Shown here: one piece after another, positions 41,507 to 51,998 of the stretch
How the letters are laid out: every line of letters starts with the position of its first letter
Position numbering within the stretch: position 1 is the first letter of the stretch
Assembly (NCBI GenBank): GCA_016864895.1
Contig: CP046107.1
Location: 620,001 to 684,000 of the forward strand
Direction: 5' to 3'
Origin: Neisseriaceae bacterium
Lineage (GTDB): Bacteria; Pseudomonadota; Gammaproteobacteria; Burkholderiales; Neisseriaceae
DNA: 64,000 nt
Program-made: the position numbers and the translations under genes
The notes under the pieces: generated by a model
The model's input: the letters and a program-made list of their open reading frames with translations, nothing else
What the model was told of the DNA's origin: nothing
The model's database searches: none

Positions 41507-43005
41507 AATCTCCTCGAGAACCAAATAACTCCAATCAACATCAAAAATAAAATAGAAAAAGCATAAAATATCTCGTTTGCGCCAATAATAAAAGACTGTT
41601 GGGTAATCATCTGATTAACTAAATAATTCCCTATGTCTGGAGAAGAAATACCTAATGACTTTAATTGGGTATCCCAATCAATTGCATTTTGATTCAATGC
41701 ATTATAATATTCCGTCAATCTAGCATGATGAAAAGCTTGACGTCTATCCCATAAACTAATGGTAATAGATGTCCCCACAGCACCTGAAAGTGTCCGCAAA
41801 AAGTTAGATAAACTAGACGCTTGAGCAATCTGTTCTGCCTCTACTTGAGAAAAAATAATAGTTGTCAATGGCGTAAAAAATAATGCTATTGCAATACCCT
41901 GAAAAAACTGAGGCCAAAAAACATCCCAAAAAGTCATATTTATATTGAATGTAACACTACGCCAATAAAAACAAATAGCAAATACCACAAAGCTAATAAT
42001 AACCAGAACCCTCATATCTAGTCTTTTACCTACCATACCTATAATCGGAACTAATAAAACAGGGAACAAGCCTATAGGTGCGGTTACCAAACCCGAAGTA
42101 ATAGCAGTATACCCATACTGAATTTGTAATAACTGAGGAATTAAAACGATTGCGCCTAGATAAACCATAAAAGCCAAGCATAATACTATCACCCCAATAG
42201 TAAAATTGTTTTTTCTAAAGAGTGATAGATTAATAACAGGATTACTATCCCCTTTCTCCCAAATAATAAAATACCCAAAAGTAATTAAACTCAACAAAAA
42301 CAACACAACTATTTCTCTAGATTCAAACCAACCTAACTCTTGTCCTCTATCTAACATTAGCTGAAAACTAGTTACTCCAATGACCATCAAAATAATTCCG
42401 ACTGTATCAATTGGAACTCTATATCTAGGAGTCTCTCGATGTTTTAGATATCCCCAACAAAAAAATAACCCTAATAAACCAATTGGAAGATTAATAAAAA
42501 ATAACCAACCCCAATAATAGTTATCACTAATGTAACCACCTATAATAGGACCAAATATTGGCGCAACAATTATTACCATGGACCATAATCCCATTGCTAT
42601 AGCATGCTTCTCTCTAGGGTATACTGCCAATAATAAACTTTGAGATAAAGGAATCATTGGACCTGCCACTAATCCTTGTAACACTCTGAATAAAATAAGC
42701 ATCCCCAAACTAGTAGATAGCCCACAAAATAAAGAAGCCACCAAAAAGAAAGAGGTAGATATTAAGAAAAGTTTAACCTCACCATATCTTTTAGCCAGAA
42801 AACCTGTTAATGGAATAGAAATGGCATTAGCAACGGCAAAAGAAGTTATCACCCAAGTTCCTTGCGAAACAGCTACACCTAAGTTACCAGCAATTGTAGG
42901 CAACGCAACATTGGCAATGGTAGAATCCAAAACTTGCATAAAAACTGCTAAGGACAAGCCGATGGTTACCAACACTAATGGTTTTCCTTTTAACGGTCGG
43001 TTCAT
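41503..43005 (-). CDS. EmrB/FarB-type MFS multidrug efflux permease
   Basis: This is an inner-membrane drug:H+ antiporter of the DHA2 family with 14 predicted spans in 500 residues. It shows the family signature MQVLDSTIANVALPTIAG in span 1, motif A GFLAKRYGEVKLF, and the antiporter motif C region APIFGPIIGGYI. It starts 9 bases after the adaptor gene, so the two form an EmrAB/FarAB-like pair that should work with a TolC/MtrE-type outer-membrane channel encoded elsewhere. FarB exports long-chain fatty acids in Neisseria; the substrate here is not known. Confidence 0.93.
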   Translation of the reverse strand: MNRPLKGKPLVLVTIGLSLAVFMQVLDSTIANVALPTIAGNLGVAVSQGTWVITSFAVANAISIPLTGFLAKRYGEVKLFLISTSFFLVASLFCGLSTSLGMLILFRVLQGLVAGPMIPLSQSLLLAVYPREKHAIAMGLWSMVIIVAPIFGPIIGGYISDNYYWGWLFFINLPIGLLGLFFCWGYLKHRETPRYRVPIDTVGIILMVIGVTSFQLMLDRGQELGWFESREIVVLFLLSLITFGYFIIWEKGDSNPVINLSLFRKNNFTIGVIVLCLAFMVYLGAIVLIPQLLQIQYGYTAITSGLVTAPIGLFPVLLVPIIGMVGKRLDMRVLVIISFVVFAICFYWRSVTFNINMTFWDVFWPQFFQGIAIALFFTPLTTIIFSQVEAEQIAQASSLSNFLRTLSGAVGTSITISLWDRRQAFHHARLTEYYNALNQNAIDWDTQLKSLGISSPDIGNYLVNQMITQQSFIIGANEIFYAFSILFLMLIGVIWFSRRF

Positions 43006-43014
43006 TTTTCACCC

Positions 43015-44238
43015 CTAATTGGATCCAACAAGAATTTCTTGAATAATACTCTCAATAGGTTGGTAATCTATCGGGATAATTTCTTCGTCTGTATTACCAT
43101 GGTATGAAATATTAGAACCCATATTATTCTGGTTGTTTTGAGAATCTGTCAATACTCTAACTTTCATACTTAACCCAATTTTTAAAGGGTGCTTTTCCAA
43201 ATCTTCTTGCTTTAAAGCAATTCTCACAGGTACTCTTTGTACAACTTTAATCCAATTACCACTAGCGTTCTGAGCTGGCAATAAAGAAAATGCACTACCT
43301 GTACCTGCAGAGATTCCTACCACATTTCCACGAAATTTCACATCAGAACCATACAAATCAGACTCCAGTTCAACTGATTGTCCCTCTTTTATTCTTTTAA
43401 GTTGGTTTTCCTTAAAATTAGCATCCACCCAAAAATTAGTATTTGAAACTACCAGAAGTAAATTTTGTCCTACTGCTACCTTTTGCCCTATTTGTATATT
43501 CCTTTTTGCAATTTGACCCGCAATAGGAGCTCTAACTTCTGTACGTTGCAAATTCAACCATGCTTGTTTTAAATCTGCAATTGCGACTCTAATATTAGGC
43601 TGTTCTGCAATACTAATACCATCATTAATATTATTTAATGCTGTTTCATGAGCTTGTTGAGCTATATGCAGATCTTCTTGAGCTTGTTCTAATTGTAATT
43701 TTAAGTGAGATAATTCTTCTTGTGAAATAGCCCCTGACTTCAACAAAGTCAAACGTCTATAATAATCTGTCTTGACCTTCGCCAAAGCTGTTCGTTTTAA
43801 ATCTACATTCAGTTTTGCTTGTTGTACTGAATTATTCAGATTTTTAAATACTCTTACTTCATTCTTAAGGTGATTTAAGGCCTTATCGTATGCTAGTTGA
43901 TAATCTTCTTTATCTAATAAAGCCAATAAATCACCTTGCTGCACAATGTCAGTATCCTCGACCAATACTTTATTGACAGTGCTCGAAATCTGTGTATTTA
44001 CATAGACAATATGCCCATTAACATAAGAATTATCGGTTTTAACTTCATGAGACCAAAACATTAAATACTTAAATAGGAAAAATAAACCAACCAATACTAA
44101 AATAATGTTAAATATTATTAGATTACGCATTCGTTTATTTAACCGTGTTTCCGTTTTCCCAGTCAAGGTTGGTGAAGCTTGTTTTTCAAAAACAACGGAA
44201 ACCTTTTTTTCTATCTCTTCATTATTTTCTTTATTCAT
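43015..44238 (-). CDS. EmrA/FarA-type membrane fusion protein
   Basis: This periplasmic adaptor links the EmrB-type pump to an outer-membrane channel. The 407-residue protein has a cytoplasmic tail, one membrane span (~37-58), a biotinyl-lipoyl-like half-motif (VNTQISSTVNKVLVEDTDIV), a coiled-coil hairpin (~115-205), the second lipoyl half (VRAPIAGQIAKRNIQIGQKV) and a beta-barrel domain. No MarR-type regulator such as FarR lies next to it. Confidence 0.92.
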   Translation of the reverse strand: MNKENNEEIEKKVSVVFEKQASPTLTGKTETRLNKRMRNLIIFNIILVLVGLFFLFKYLMFWSHEVKTDNSYVNGHIVYVNTQISSTVNKVLVEDTDIVQQGDLLALLDKEDYQLAYDKALNHLKNEVRVFKNLNNSVQQAKLNVDLKRTALAKVKTDYYRRLTLLKSGAISQEELSHLKLQLEQAQEDLHIAQQAHETALNNINDGISIAEQPNIRVAIADLKQAWLNLQRTEVRAPIAGQIAKRNIQIGQKVAVGQNLLLVVSNTNFWVDANFKENQLKRIKEGQSVELESDLYGSDVKFRGNVVGISAGTGSAFSLLPAQNASGNWIKVVQRVPVRIALKQEDLEKHPLKIGLSMKVRVLTDSQNNQNNMGSNISYHGNTDEEIIPIDYQPIESIIQEILVGSN

Positions 44239-44427
44239 AATAACCTTTCAAGGGCATAAACCAAACCGCACCGAAAATGATGTCAGCATGTTTTCACCCA
44301 CTATATCCATCAACTACTATAATAATAAAAAGTTATGATCTTTGATTAAAGAGGAAAGCAAATTTAAAATTGATATTTTGAAAAAGCTCAAAACTGTATG
44401 TTAGACTAACACAAAAAAATATTTTTT

Positions 44428-44445
44428 TGCAATATCTGCAATATC
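44428..44445. repeat. Tandem 9-base repeat upstream of rsmA
   Basis: TGCAATATC occurs twice in direct succession, 58 bases before the rsmA start. The region between the divergent efflux adaptor and rsmA is otherwise plain AT-rich DNA. It could be an operator half-site pair or chance. Confidence 0.6.
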
Positions 44446-44502
44446 ATTTAAATATATTTAATAGTTTTTTCAATAAATTTGGGACATAAATATTTTAACC
44501 TT

Positions 44503-45276
44503 ATGAAATACAAAGCAAAGAAGAGATTTGGTCAAAACTTTCTTCAAGATACTTTTTTAATACAACATATTTTACAGTCAATTAGTCCAACTAGTTTTGA
44601 AACTTTAGTTGAAATCGGTCCGGGATTAGGTGCTCTAACTGCACCATTAAGCCAAACTGTGAAAACAATCCATGTGATAGAGATTGATAATGATATAGTT
44701 AACTTTCTATCAAAACAAACTTACTCTAATCAGCTAGTGATACACCATCAAGATGTTCTCAACTATAACTTCAACGAGCTACCCTCCCCTCAAAAAATAA
44801 TAGGTAATTTACCCTATAATATTTCAACACCTCTTTTGTTTAAACTGACAAATTATATTAATCTCATTGAGAGCATGTTTTTTATGTTACAAAAAGAAGT
44901 GGCAGAGCGTCTAATTGCACAACCTGGCTCATCACAGTTTGGAAGGCTAAGTGTTTTACTACAATACTATTTTAATATTGAAATCATTCTAGAAATTCCC
45001 CCCACTGCTTTCAAACCAGTGCCTAAAGTTGATTCGGCTTTCATCCGCATGTTACCTAATCAAGGAGCTCACGGTAAAGTGAATAATTGGGAACATTTCT
45101 CTAAGCTGGTTAAACAATCTTTTAGCATGAAGAGAAAAACCATATTCAATAATTTAAAATCTATCCTAGAACAAAATACTCTTCTCAAATTAAACATAAA
45201 TCCAACCCTTCGCCCTGAGGAGTTGTCTATTGAACAATATGTTCTATTAAGTAATTACTTGGAAAGCAAACTATAA
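44503..45276 (+). CDS. rsmA: 16S rRNA (adenine1518/1519-N6)-dimethyltransferase RsmA
   Basis: RsmA (KsgA) dimethylates two adjacent adenines in the 3' hairpin of 16S rRNA during 30S maturation. From the ATG at 44503 the protein has 257 residues beginning MKYKAKKRFGQNFLQD, the family start; an in-frame TTG eight codons upstream is unlikely. The SAM motif EIGPGLGALT and the catalytic NLPYNIS motif are present. It is alone on the plus strand before xerD. Confidence 0.96.
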   Translation: MKYKAKKRFGQNFLQDTFLIQHILQSISPTSFETLVEIGPGLGALTAPLSQTVKTIHVIEIDNDIVNFLSKQTYSNQLVIHHQDVLNYNFNELPSPQKIIGNLPYNISTPLLFKLTNYINLIESMFFMLQKEVAERLIAQPGSSQFGRLSVLLQYYFNIEIILEIPPTAFKPVPKVDSAFIRMLPNQGAHGKVNNWEHFSKLVKQSFSMKRKTIFNNLKSILEQNTLLKLNINPTLRPEELSIEQYVLLSNYLESKL

Positions 45277-45412
45277 CTTTTTTAAAAAATTAAAGTCCGT
45301 ATTCTGTATGTATATTTTTTATAACAAAGACATTATTTAAAATGTTAAGGCTCGTCAATAATTAAGTGATATTATGTATACCAAATATAGCTTGTTTATT
45401 TAAATCTTAAAA

Positions 45413-46330
45413 ATGCCCATGACATACACTATAACATTTTCAACACAACAGTTAATCGATTCCTTTTTAGAGAATCTTTGGCTTCAGGAACAGTTATCAA
45501 AAAACACTTTACTTTCTTACCAAAGAGACTTAAATAAGATTTTTGTACGTCTAGAATCACAGAATAGCAATTTCTTATCAGCAGACCAATATACATTGGC
45601 TCAAACATTGTTTGATAACCAGGAAAAAAAGACATCTCAGGCACGAGCATTATCAACAATAAAAAAATTCTATGGCTATTTAGTTCAAGAAAATTATATT
45701 GATAAAAATCCTTCACTACATCTCAAATCTCCTAAAAAGGCAAAAAACTTACCTCCTGTGATTACAGAAAAACTGGTAGATGAGCTTTTACAACTTCCTG
45801 AGATATCTAATCCACATGGCTTAAGAGATAAAGCTCTTTTAGAGTTGATGTATGCAACGGGTATGCGCGTTTCAGAAGTAATAAGAATTCGGTTAAGTGA
45901 AATCGATATAAATCGAGGTATGGTGACGACCATAGGTAAGGGCAATAAACAGAGAATTGTTCCTTTTGGAGAAGTCGCCACTGAATGGATAGAAAAATAT
46001 CTACATAAAAGCCGTCCAAAATTACTAAAAGCTAATACTAATTGTGATTTTCTATTTGTCAGTCAAAAAAATGGGGGAATGACTAGACAACTAGCCTGGA
46101 TGATTGTGAAAAAATATGCCAAACTCGTAGGATTTGAAAATATTAGTCCCCATGCATTACGACACGCATTTGCAACTCATCTACTCAATAATGGAGCAGA
46201 CCTAAGGGTAGTGCAAATGCTGCTGGGACATTCTGACATTAATACAACGCAGATTTATACACATGTCACCAATGAACGACTAAAAAACATAATGAAGAAA
46301 CATCATCCTAGAAATAAAAACACAACTTAA
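45413..46330 (+). CDS. xerD: Site-specific tyrosine recombinase XerD
   Basis: XerD works with XerC at dif to resolve chromosome dimers under FtsK control. The 305-residue protein has the N-terminal SAM-like core-binding domain (~10-100) and the catalytic domain with Arg152, Lys176, His247, Arg250, His273 and nucleophile Tyr282 in NTTQIYTH, all expected residues. It resembles XerD more than XerC, though I cannot run a comparison. A second ATG two codons in is an alternative start. Confidence 0.93.
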   Translation: MPMTYTITFSTQQLIDSFLENLWLQEQLSKNTLLSYQRDLNKIFVRLESQNSNFLSADQYTLAQTLFDNQEKKTSQARALSTIKKFYGYLVQENYIDKNPSLHLKSPKKAKNLPPVITEKLVDELLQLPEISNPHGLRDKALLELMYATGMRVSEVIRIRLSEIDINRGMVTTIGKGNKQRIVPFGEVATEWIEKYLHKSRPKLLKANTNCDFLFVSQKNGGMTRQLAWMIVKKYAKLVGFENISPHALRHAFATHLLNNGADLRVVQMLLGHSDINTTQIYTHVTNERLKNIMKKHHPRNKNTT

Positions 46331-46403
46331 TTATTAGTTTATCCAAACAATGTTCCACAATTAATAATTAGCTTAAAGAACTTTTATTAACAAATAAAAC
46401 AGT

Positions 46404-46463
46404 TTAGGGTTGATATTTTTTACCTTTTCCAAGTTGAGCATACATAGTTTGTGGCTTAGCCAT
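46404..46463 (-). CDS. Candidate 19-residue small protein
   Basis: A minus-strand ATG frame encodes MAKPQTMYAQLGKGKKYQP, a short basic peptide, and stops at TAA. There is no strong Shine-Dalgarno. It lies 50 bases after the slightly longer small frame and on the same strand as scpA. I do not recognise it. It could equally be noncoding, or the remnant of a larger gene. Confidence 0.2.
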   Translation of the reverse strand: MAKPQTMYAQLGKGKKYQP

Positions 46464-46513
46464 CAACAAATAACTTAAAAAAAATTAATCAACTAAAGGA
46501 ACATAAAATAGGG

Positions 46514-46615
46514 CTACCTAAAAATAAACAAATAAATAAAAGAGCCAATCACACCACCAGAAATAGCTAATACCTTTAATCTTGAAATTAATATATCTTT
46601 CATTGCAACAGCCAT
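46514..46615 (-). CDS. Candidate 33-residue single-span membrane protein
   Basis: A minus-strand ATG frame of 33 codons begins MAVAMKDILISRL and continues as a hydrophobic stretch (VLAISGGVIGSFIYLFIF) ending in Arg and TAG. That is the layout of a small single-span membrane protein. An AAAGG Shine-Dalgarno lies 4 nt before the ATG. It is downstream of and on the same strand as scpA, 217 bases away. I do not recognise the family, and a chance frame cannot be excluded at this size. Confidence 0.35.
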   Translation of the reverse strand: MAVAMKDILISRLKVLAISGGVIGSFIYLFIFR

Positions 46616-46831
46616 CAACCTTTGTGTCCATACTTTAAAATATCTATTAATACATTTAGTTATTCTAAATACAATTTAGTAAAACCATCTGAATTATACC
46701 ACCAGATCCTAATCAAAATTTAGGCAAATAGCTTGATAATCAAATACACAAATCTTATAAATATCACGTGTATGTATGAGATTGATTGGGTAAATCTTTT
46801 TTCATAATAGTTACTAGCAAAAATCATTTAT

Positions 46832-47614
46832 CTAAGATTTTTGTATCAAAATAGGAGATAAAGGTCTGTCCTGTTGTATCACCAGTATGCCTTTTTTAAC
46901 TAATGTCAATAAGGCAATAAACGTTACTATCATCATTTGTCTATTGGGCAACTTTAGGAAAATAATTTTAAAATCAACCTGTTCAATTCTATCAAAATAA
47001 GACATAATAAAATCAGACTGCTCTTGAACCGTCACTTTTTTACTTCTCTGAATCTGATGATGTTGAAAATTTCTACGCCTATTTAAAATTCTCAGCCATG
47101 CCATGTGTAATGTTTCCATATGAACATCGGGCAAACGATGGAATACTTTTTTTTCAACTGGGGAATGTACCCAAATAAAATCTCGACCAGCATGAAGTAA
47201 ATTATCTAATTTTACTGAAGCAGACTTTATTATTTCATATTCAATTAATTTTCTAGCCAACTCATTTCTTGGGTCTTCCTCTTCTTCAATCTCATCTTGA
47301 AAAACAGATTTAGGTAACATCATTCGAGATTTTATATCTAACAGCATACTTGCCATTAACAAATACTCAGAAGCTAGTTCAAAATCCATGTATTTTAATC
47401 CGTCTATGTATTGCAAATATTGCTTAGTAATCAGAGTAATCGGGATATTTAAAATATCTAAATTTTGCTTTTTAATTAGGTACAACAATAAATCTAAAGG
47501 TCCTTCAAATTCAGCTAGAATAACATACAGTGCATTAGAAGGAATAAATAAATCCTTAGGCGTCTCTAGGACAGGTCTTCCATACAGAATAGCGACTGGC
47601 CTGTCATGACTCAT
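46832..47614 (-). CDS. scpA: Segregation and condensation protein A
   Basis: ScpA is the kleisin that bridges SMC heads in the SMC-ScpAB condensin complex. I choose the ATG at 47614 (260 residues, starting MSHDRPVAIL), which overlaps the tcdA stop as ATGA; longer in-frame starts would lie inside tcdA. The N-terminal kleisin motif EFEGPLDLLLYLIKKQNLDI and the SEYLLMASMLLDIKSRMMLP segment are clear. The smc and scpB genes are not in this window. Confidence 0.93.
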   Translation of the reverse strand: MSHDRPVAILYGRPVLETPKDLFIPSNALYVILAEFEGPLDLLLYLIKKQNLDILNIPITLITKQYLQYIDGLKYMDFELASEYLLMASMLLDIKSRMMLPKSVFQDEIEEEEDPRNELARKLIEYEIIKSASVKLDNLLHAGRDFIWVHSPVEKKVFHRLPDVHMETLHMAWLRILNRRRNFQHHQIQRSKKVTVQEQSDFIMSYFDRIEQVDFKIIFLKLPNRQMMIVTFIALLTLVKKGILVIQQDRPLSPILIQKS

Positions 47615-48357
47615 TTCACAACCCATTCCAATGCACTTTGAGCCAGTTGCATGGCAAAACTTGCAGTTACAATCATACTCGAACCATAACCAGCACATGA
47701 TAGCCCTGACTGGATAGAAATATTACTTTTACAAGTTTGTACTGGTTTAGAAGAAGGTTCTTCTGAAAAAACACAATTTATTTGCATATTCCCCTTCTTT
47801 GGGAAGTTAAAATTTTTCCTTAATTGATATCTCATATGAGACAAAAGTCTGTCATGCGTCACCTCACTTAAATCTGAAGTTTTAACTAACCTAGCTGATT
47901 GTTTACCTCCTGCCCCTCCTGAAACAACAAAAGGCTGTCCATTTTTAATAAAATGACTAGCCAATAGAGTTTTTATCCGAACTTCATCTATTGTTTCCAC
48001 CACAAAACTAAAAGGAGAAGAAAATAAATCAAGATAATTTCTTTCATCTACAAAATCTTCTACAGCAATAATTCTAATTTCAGGATTAATTTCTAATGCC
48101 CTCTCCCTCAAAACTTCTACCTTTGATTTTCCAAAGTTAGAATTTATAGCCGGTAATTGTCGATTAACATTTGATTCCGAAACATTATCCAAATCTATCA
48201 TTGTCATCTGACCTATACCACTTCTCACCAAAGCCTCAACAACCCATGAACCAACACCACCTAAACCTATAACACACACATGTGATTGATTAATCTTATA
48301 AAATTTTTCTTCCCCATAAAGGCGACTATTACCAAGAAATCTTCTATTTATCTGCAT
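47611..48357 (-). CDS. tcdA: tRNA threonylcarbamoyladenosine dehydratase TcdA
   Basis: TcdA (CsdL) is an E1-like enzyme that cyclises t6A37 of tRNAs to ct6A using ATP. From the ATG at 48357 it has 248 residues. The Rossmann ATP-binding motif is CVIGLGGVGSWVVEALVRSG, followed by IDLDNVSESNVNRQ. The C-terminal INCVFSEEP and CAGYGSSMIVTASFA regions match E. coli TcdA. An upstream GTG at 48408 is less likely. It overlaps scpA by 4 bases. With miaB and tsaE, it is the third enzyme here acting on tRNA position 37. Confidence 0.93.
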   Translation of the reverse strand: MQINRRFLGNSRLYGEEKFYKINQSHVCVIGLGGVGSWVVEALVRSGIGQMTMIDLDNVSESNVNRQLPAINSNFGKSKVEVLRERALEINPEIRIIAVEDFVDERNYLDLFSSPFSFVVETIDEVRIKTLLASHFIKNGQPFVVSGGAGGKQSARLVKTSDLSEVTHDRLLSHMRYQLRKNFNFPKKGNMQINCVFSEEPSSKPVQTCKSNISIQSGLSCAGYGSSMIVTASFAMQLAQSALEWVVK

Positions 48358-48995
48358 ACGTACCGAAAACAAAAATATTAAAACATAGTTAAAACTTGAG
48401 AAATCCACCGCGTTCTACATTATACTTGAATATACAAGGCTGATCTTAAAAAAATCTTTATTCAATTTTATAATTTTCAAAAGCTTAAAATAATTTAAGC
48501 ATGTTGTAGTTGTAACTGACGATAGTATAACTCCTTTCTTAGTACTTAAATACACTATGAACTAGCCACAATATCTAAAACAAATTATCACTATCAACTC
48601 TGCTACATTTATGGCTTTCTCACCCAAATTTTGGCAACATTAAGGCTACGAAACAAAAAGCAATACTTAGAAAACAAGATGTAAAATATAGCTCAATAAT
48701 GAGGAAGTAAGAAGATTAACAAAGCAATGATCATTTTCAACAAAAATACCAAAAATATTGTAATAATTGATACAAAAAAACAGAAAATACTAATGAGGAC
48801 TAATCATTTTAAAACTCATGGTAGAACTAGACTAATGCTGAAACAAAGTTATACACCAATCTATGTTATTATTGATTCTGCCTTTTAACTCAATTGGAAA
48901 AAATATCAATCATGTGTCAAGAAGTATAGCTGATAAAATAAAGTAGCCACTGATGCAGCAAAGAAATAATATTTTTAATTTACCTCAGTTCAGGT
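48358..48995. other. Long gene-free gap between tcdA and ansA
   Basis: This 638-base AT-rich stretch has no gene I can support. A plus-strand frame from ATG 48727 to 48888 (53 codons, ending VIIDSAF) stays open but has no ribosome site beyond a distant GAGGAAG and no recognised motif. I see no terminator after ansA, no tRNA and no long repeat. It looks like eroded or spacer DNA. Confidence 0.5.
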
Positions 48996-50018
48996 TCAGT
49001 TGGTTAATGCATCATCTATATCAGTAATTATTTTTTGTATGAATTTTATTTTATTTATCTTATGACAACTCAATGCCACGGCTATCAAAGAATAACAAAA
49101 TTCAAAAGTAAAAGATCTTGCGCTGATACCCCCGGTATCGATAATATCACTACCTAAAGCATAGGTACCATCTACTCTTGACATAACCACTTGGCTAACA
49201 TTAATAACAGGCTTATCATTTTCCAAAAACAAACGTATTATTTCTTTAATATCATTATTAATTTTGAAATTACCATGGCCAAATGATTGAAATATTAATG
49301 CATTCCAATTTTGAGATGAGTCAACAATACTGGGGATACACGATATAAGAGTCGGGGTAAGAAATAAATTTAAAATCTTGATTTCATCACAAAATTGGAA
49401 ATTTTCATAATCAATTTTTGGAAATTTACTTAATAATAAGTGATTAAATTCATTTTCAAACAACCAGGCATCCTGATCATATTTAGCGACAGGACATAAA
49501 TTTGGGCTTATAAAAGCATTTTTACTCACAGCACTTATTTTTAAACAATCAAATGCGTGTAACATTTTTCGATTAAAAACTACAAATACCCCTCTGTTGA
49601 TTTGTTCTATTGCTTGTATTGATAAGATAATATTTTCCTGCCCATCAGAATCCTCTTCAAAAAGAGGTAAAATTGCTCCTGTAATAACTATGGGGATTTT
49701 TTGTTGAGAATATAATAAACCTAATACTCCAGAAGTATAAGCTAAAGTGTCTGTACCATGCAAGATAATAACCCCCTGATAACCCCCTAGATCCTGATTA
49801 ATAAGCTTGATCCATTGGTTCCAATTTTGTATTGATAATGCACTTGAATCAATTAGTGGTTGGGCAACAATCAACTCAATTCTATCTTTTAACTGATTTT
49901 GGTCTAAAAAACATTCAATACTATTAGGATCTGGGGAAAGTCCATTCCTACTTCTTTTCATACCAATTGTCCCACCAGTATATATCATCTTAATTTTATT
50001 TGTCTTTTGTATATGCAT
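48996..50018 (-). CDS. ansA: L-asparaginase, type I (AnsA-like)
   Basis: This cytoplasmic enzyme hydrolyses asparagine to aspartate and ammonia. The 340-residue protein has the first catalytic threonine in MIYTGGTIGM (Thr17) and the second catalytic pair in ILHGTDT (Thr89-Asp90). The family lysine lies near ISAVSKNAFISPN. Length and lack of a signal peptide fit the E. coli AnsA type rather than the periplasmic type II. It is divergent from the response regulator and has no partner gene nearby. Confidence 0.88.
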   Translation of the reverse strand: MHIQKTNKIKMIYTGGTIGMKRSRNGLSPDPNSIECFLDQNQLKDRIELIVAQPLIDSSALSIQNWNQWIKLINQDLGGYQGVIILHGTDTLAYTSGVLGLLYSQQKIPIVITGAILPLFEEDSDGQENIILSIQAIEQINRGVFVVFNRKMLHAFDCLKISAVSKNAFISPNLCPVAKYDQDAWLFENEFNHLLLSKFPKIDYENFQFCDEIKILNLFLTPTLISCIPSIVDSSQNWNALIFQSFGHGNFKINNDIKEIIRLFLENDKPVINVSQVVMSRVDGTYALGSDIIDTGGISARSFTFEFCYSLIAVALSCHKINKIKFIQKIITDIDDALTN

Positions 50019-50034
50019 TTTGATATCTATGGTC

Positions 50035-50040
50035 TATAAT
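50035..50040 (+). promoter_or_regulatory. Candidate -10 box for the response regulator-obgE unit
   Basis: A consensus TATAAT lies about 36 bases before the start codon of the response regulator. The -35 at 17 nt (TATGCA) is poor, so either an activator is used or this is chance. Confidence 0.35.
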
Positions 50041-50075
50041 TTGAAAAAGTAAAACGTTTATAGTAAACCAAAAAT

Positions 50076-51931
<1,856 letters not shown>

Positions 51932-51938
51932 AAATAAT

Positions 51939-51967
51939 TTGAAAGTGTTACCTCTCCAAGGTAGAAT
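51939..51967 (+). promoter_or_regulatory. Sigma70 promoter of cysS
   Basis: TTGAAA (51939-51944) is followed at exactly 17 nt by TAGAAT (51962-51967), both five of six matches to consensus. Transcription would begin near 51974, about 25 bases before the cysS ATG. Confidence 0.75.
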
Positions 51968-51998
51968 TAACTACATTTAGCTGCCACCAAAAATTACT

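Larger units (their letters stand above)
46331..46831. other. Gap between xerD and scpA with two tiny candidate ORFs
   Basis: This 501-base AT-rich gap has no gene of normal size. It holds two very short minus-strand frames (listed separately). An 8-bp inverted repeat AATTATTA/TAATAATT just after xerD and a CAAAAATC/GATTTTTG hairpin (46818-46843) overlapping the scpA stop are both weak as terminators. Confidence 0.5.

Noticed and set aside
47615..47698. Longer ScpA start inside tcdA
   Set aside because: The cysteine-rich leader is just tcdA read in another frame; ATG 47614 overlaps the tcdA stop in the usual ATGA way.
48727..48888. 53-codon plus-strand frame as a transposase remnant
   Set aside because: No DDE, HTH or terminal inverted repeat could be seen and the similarity was only impressionistic.
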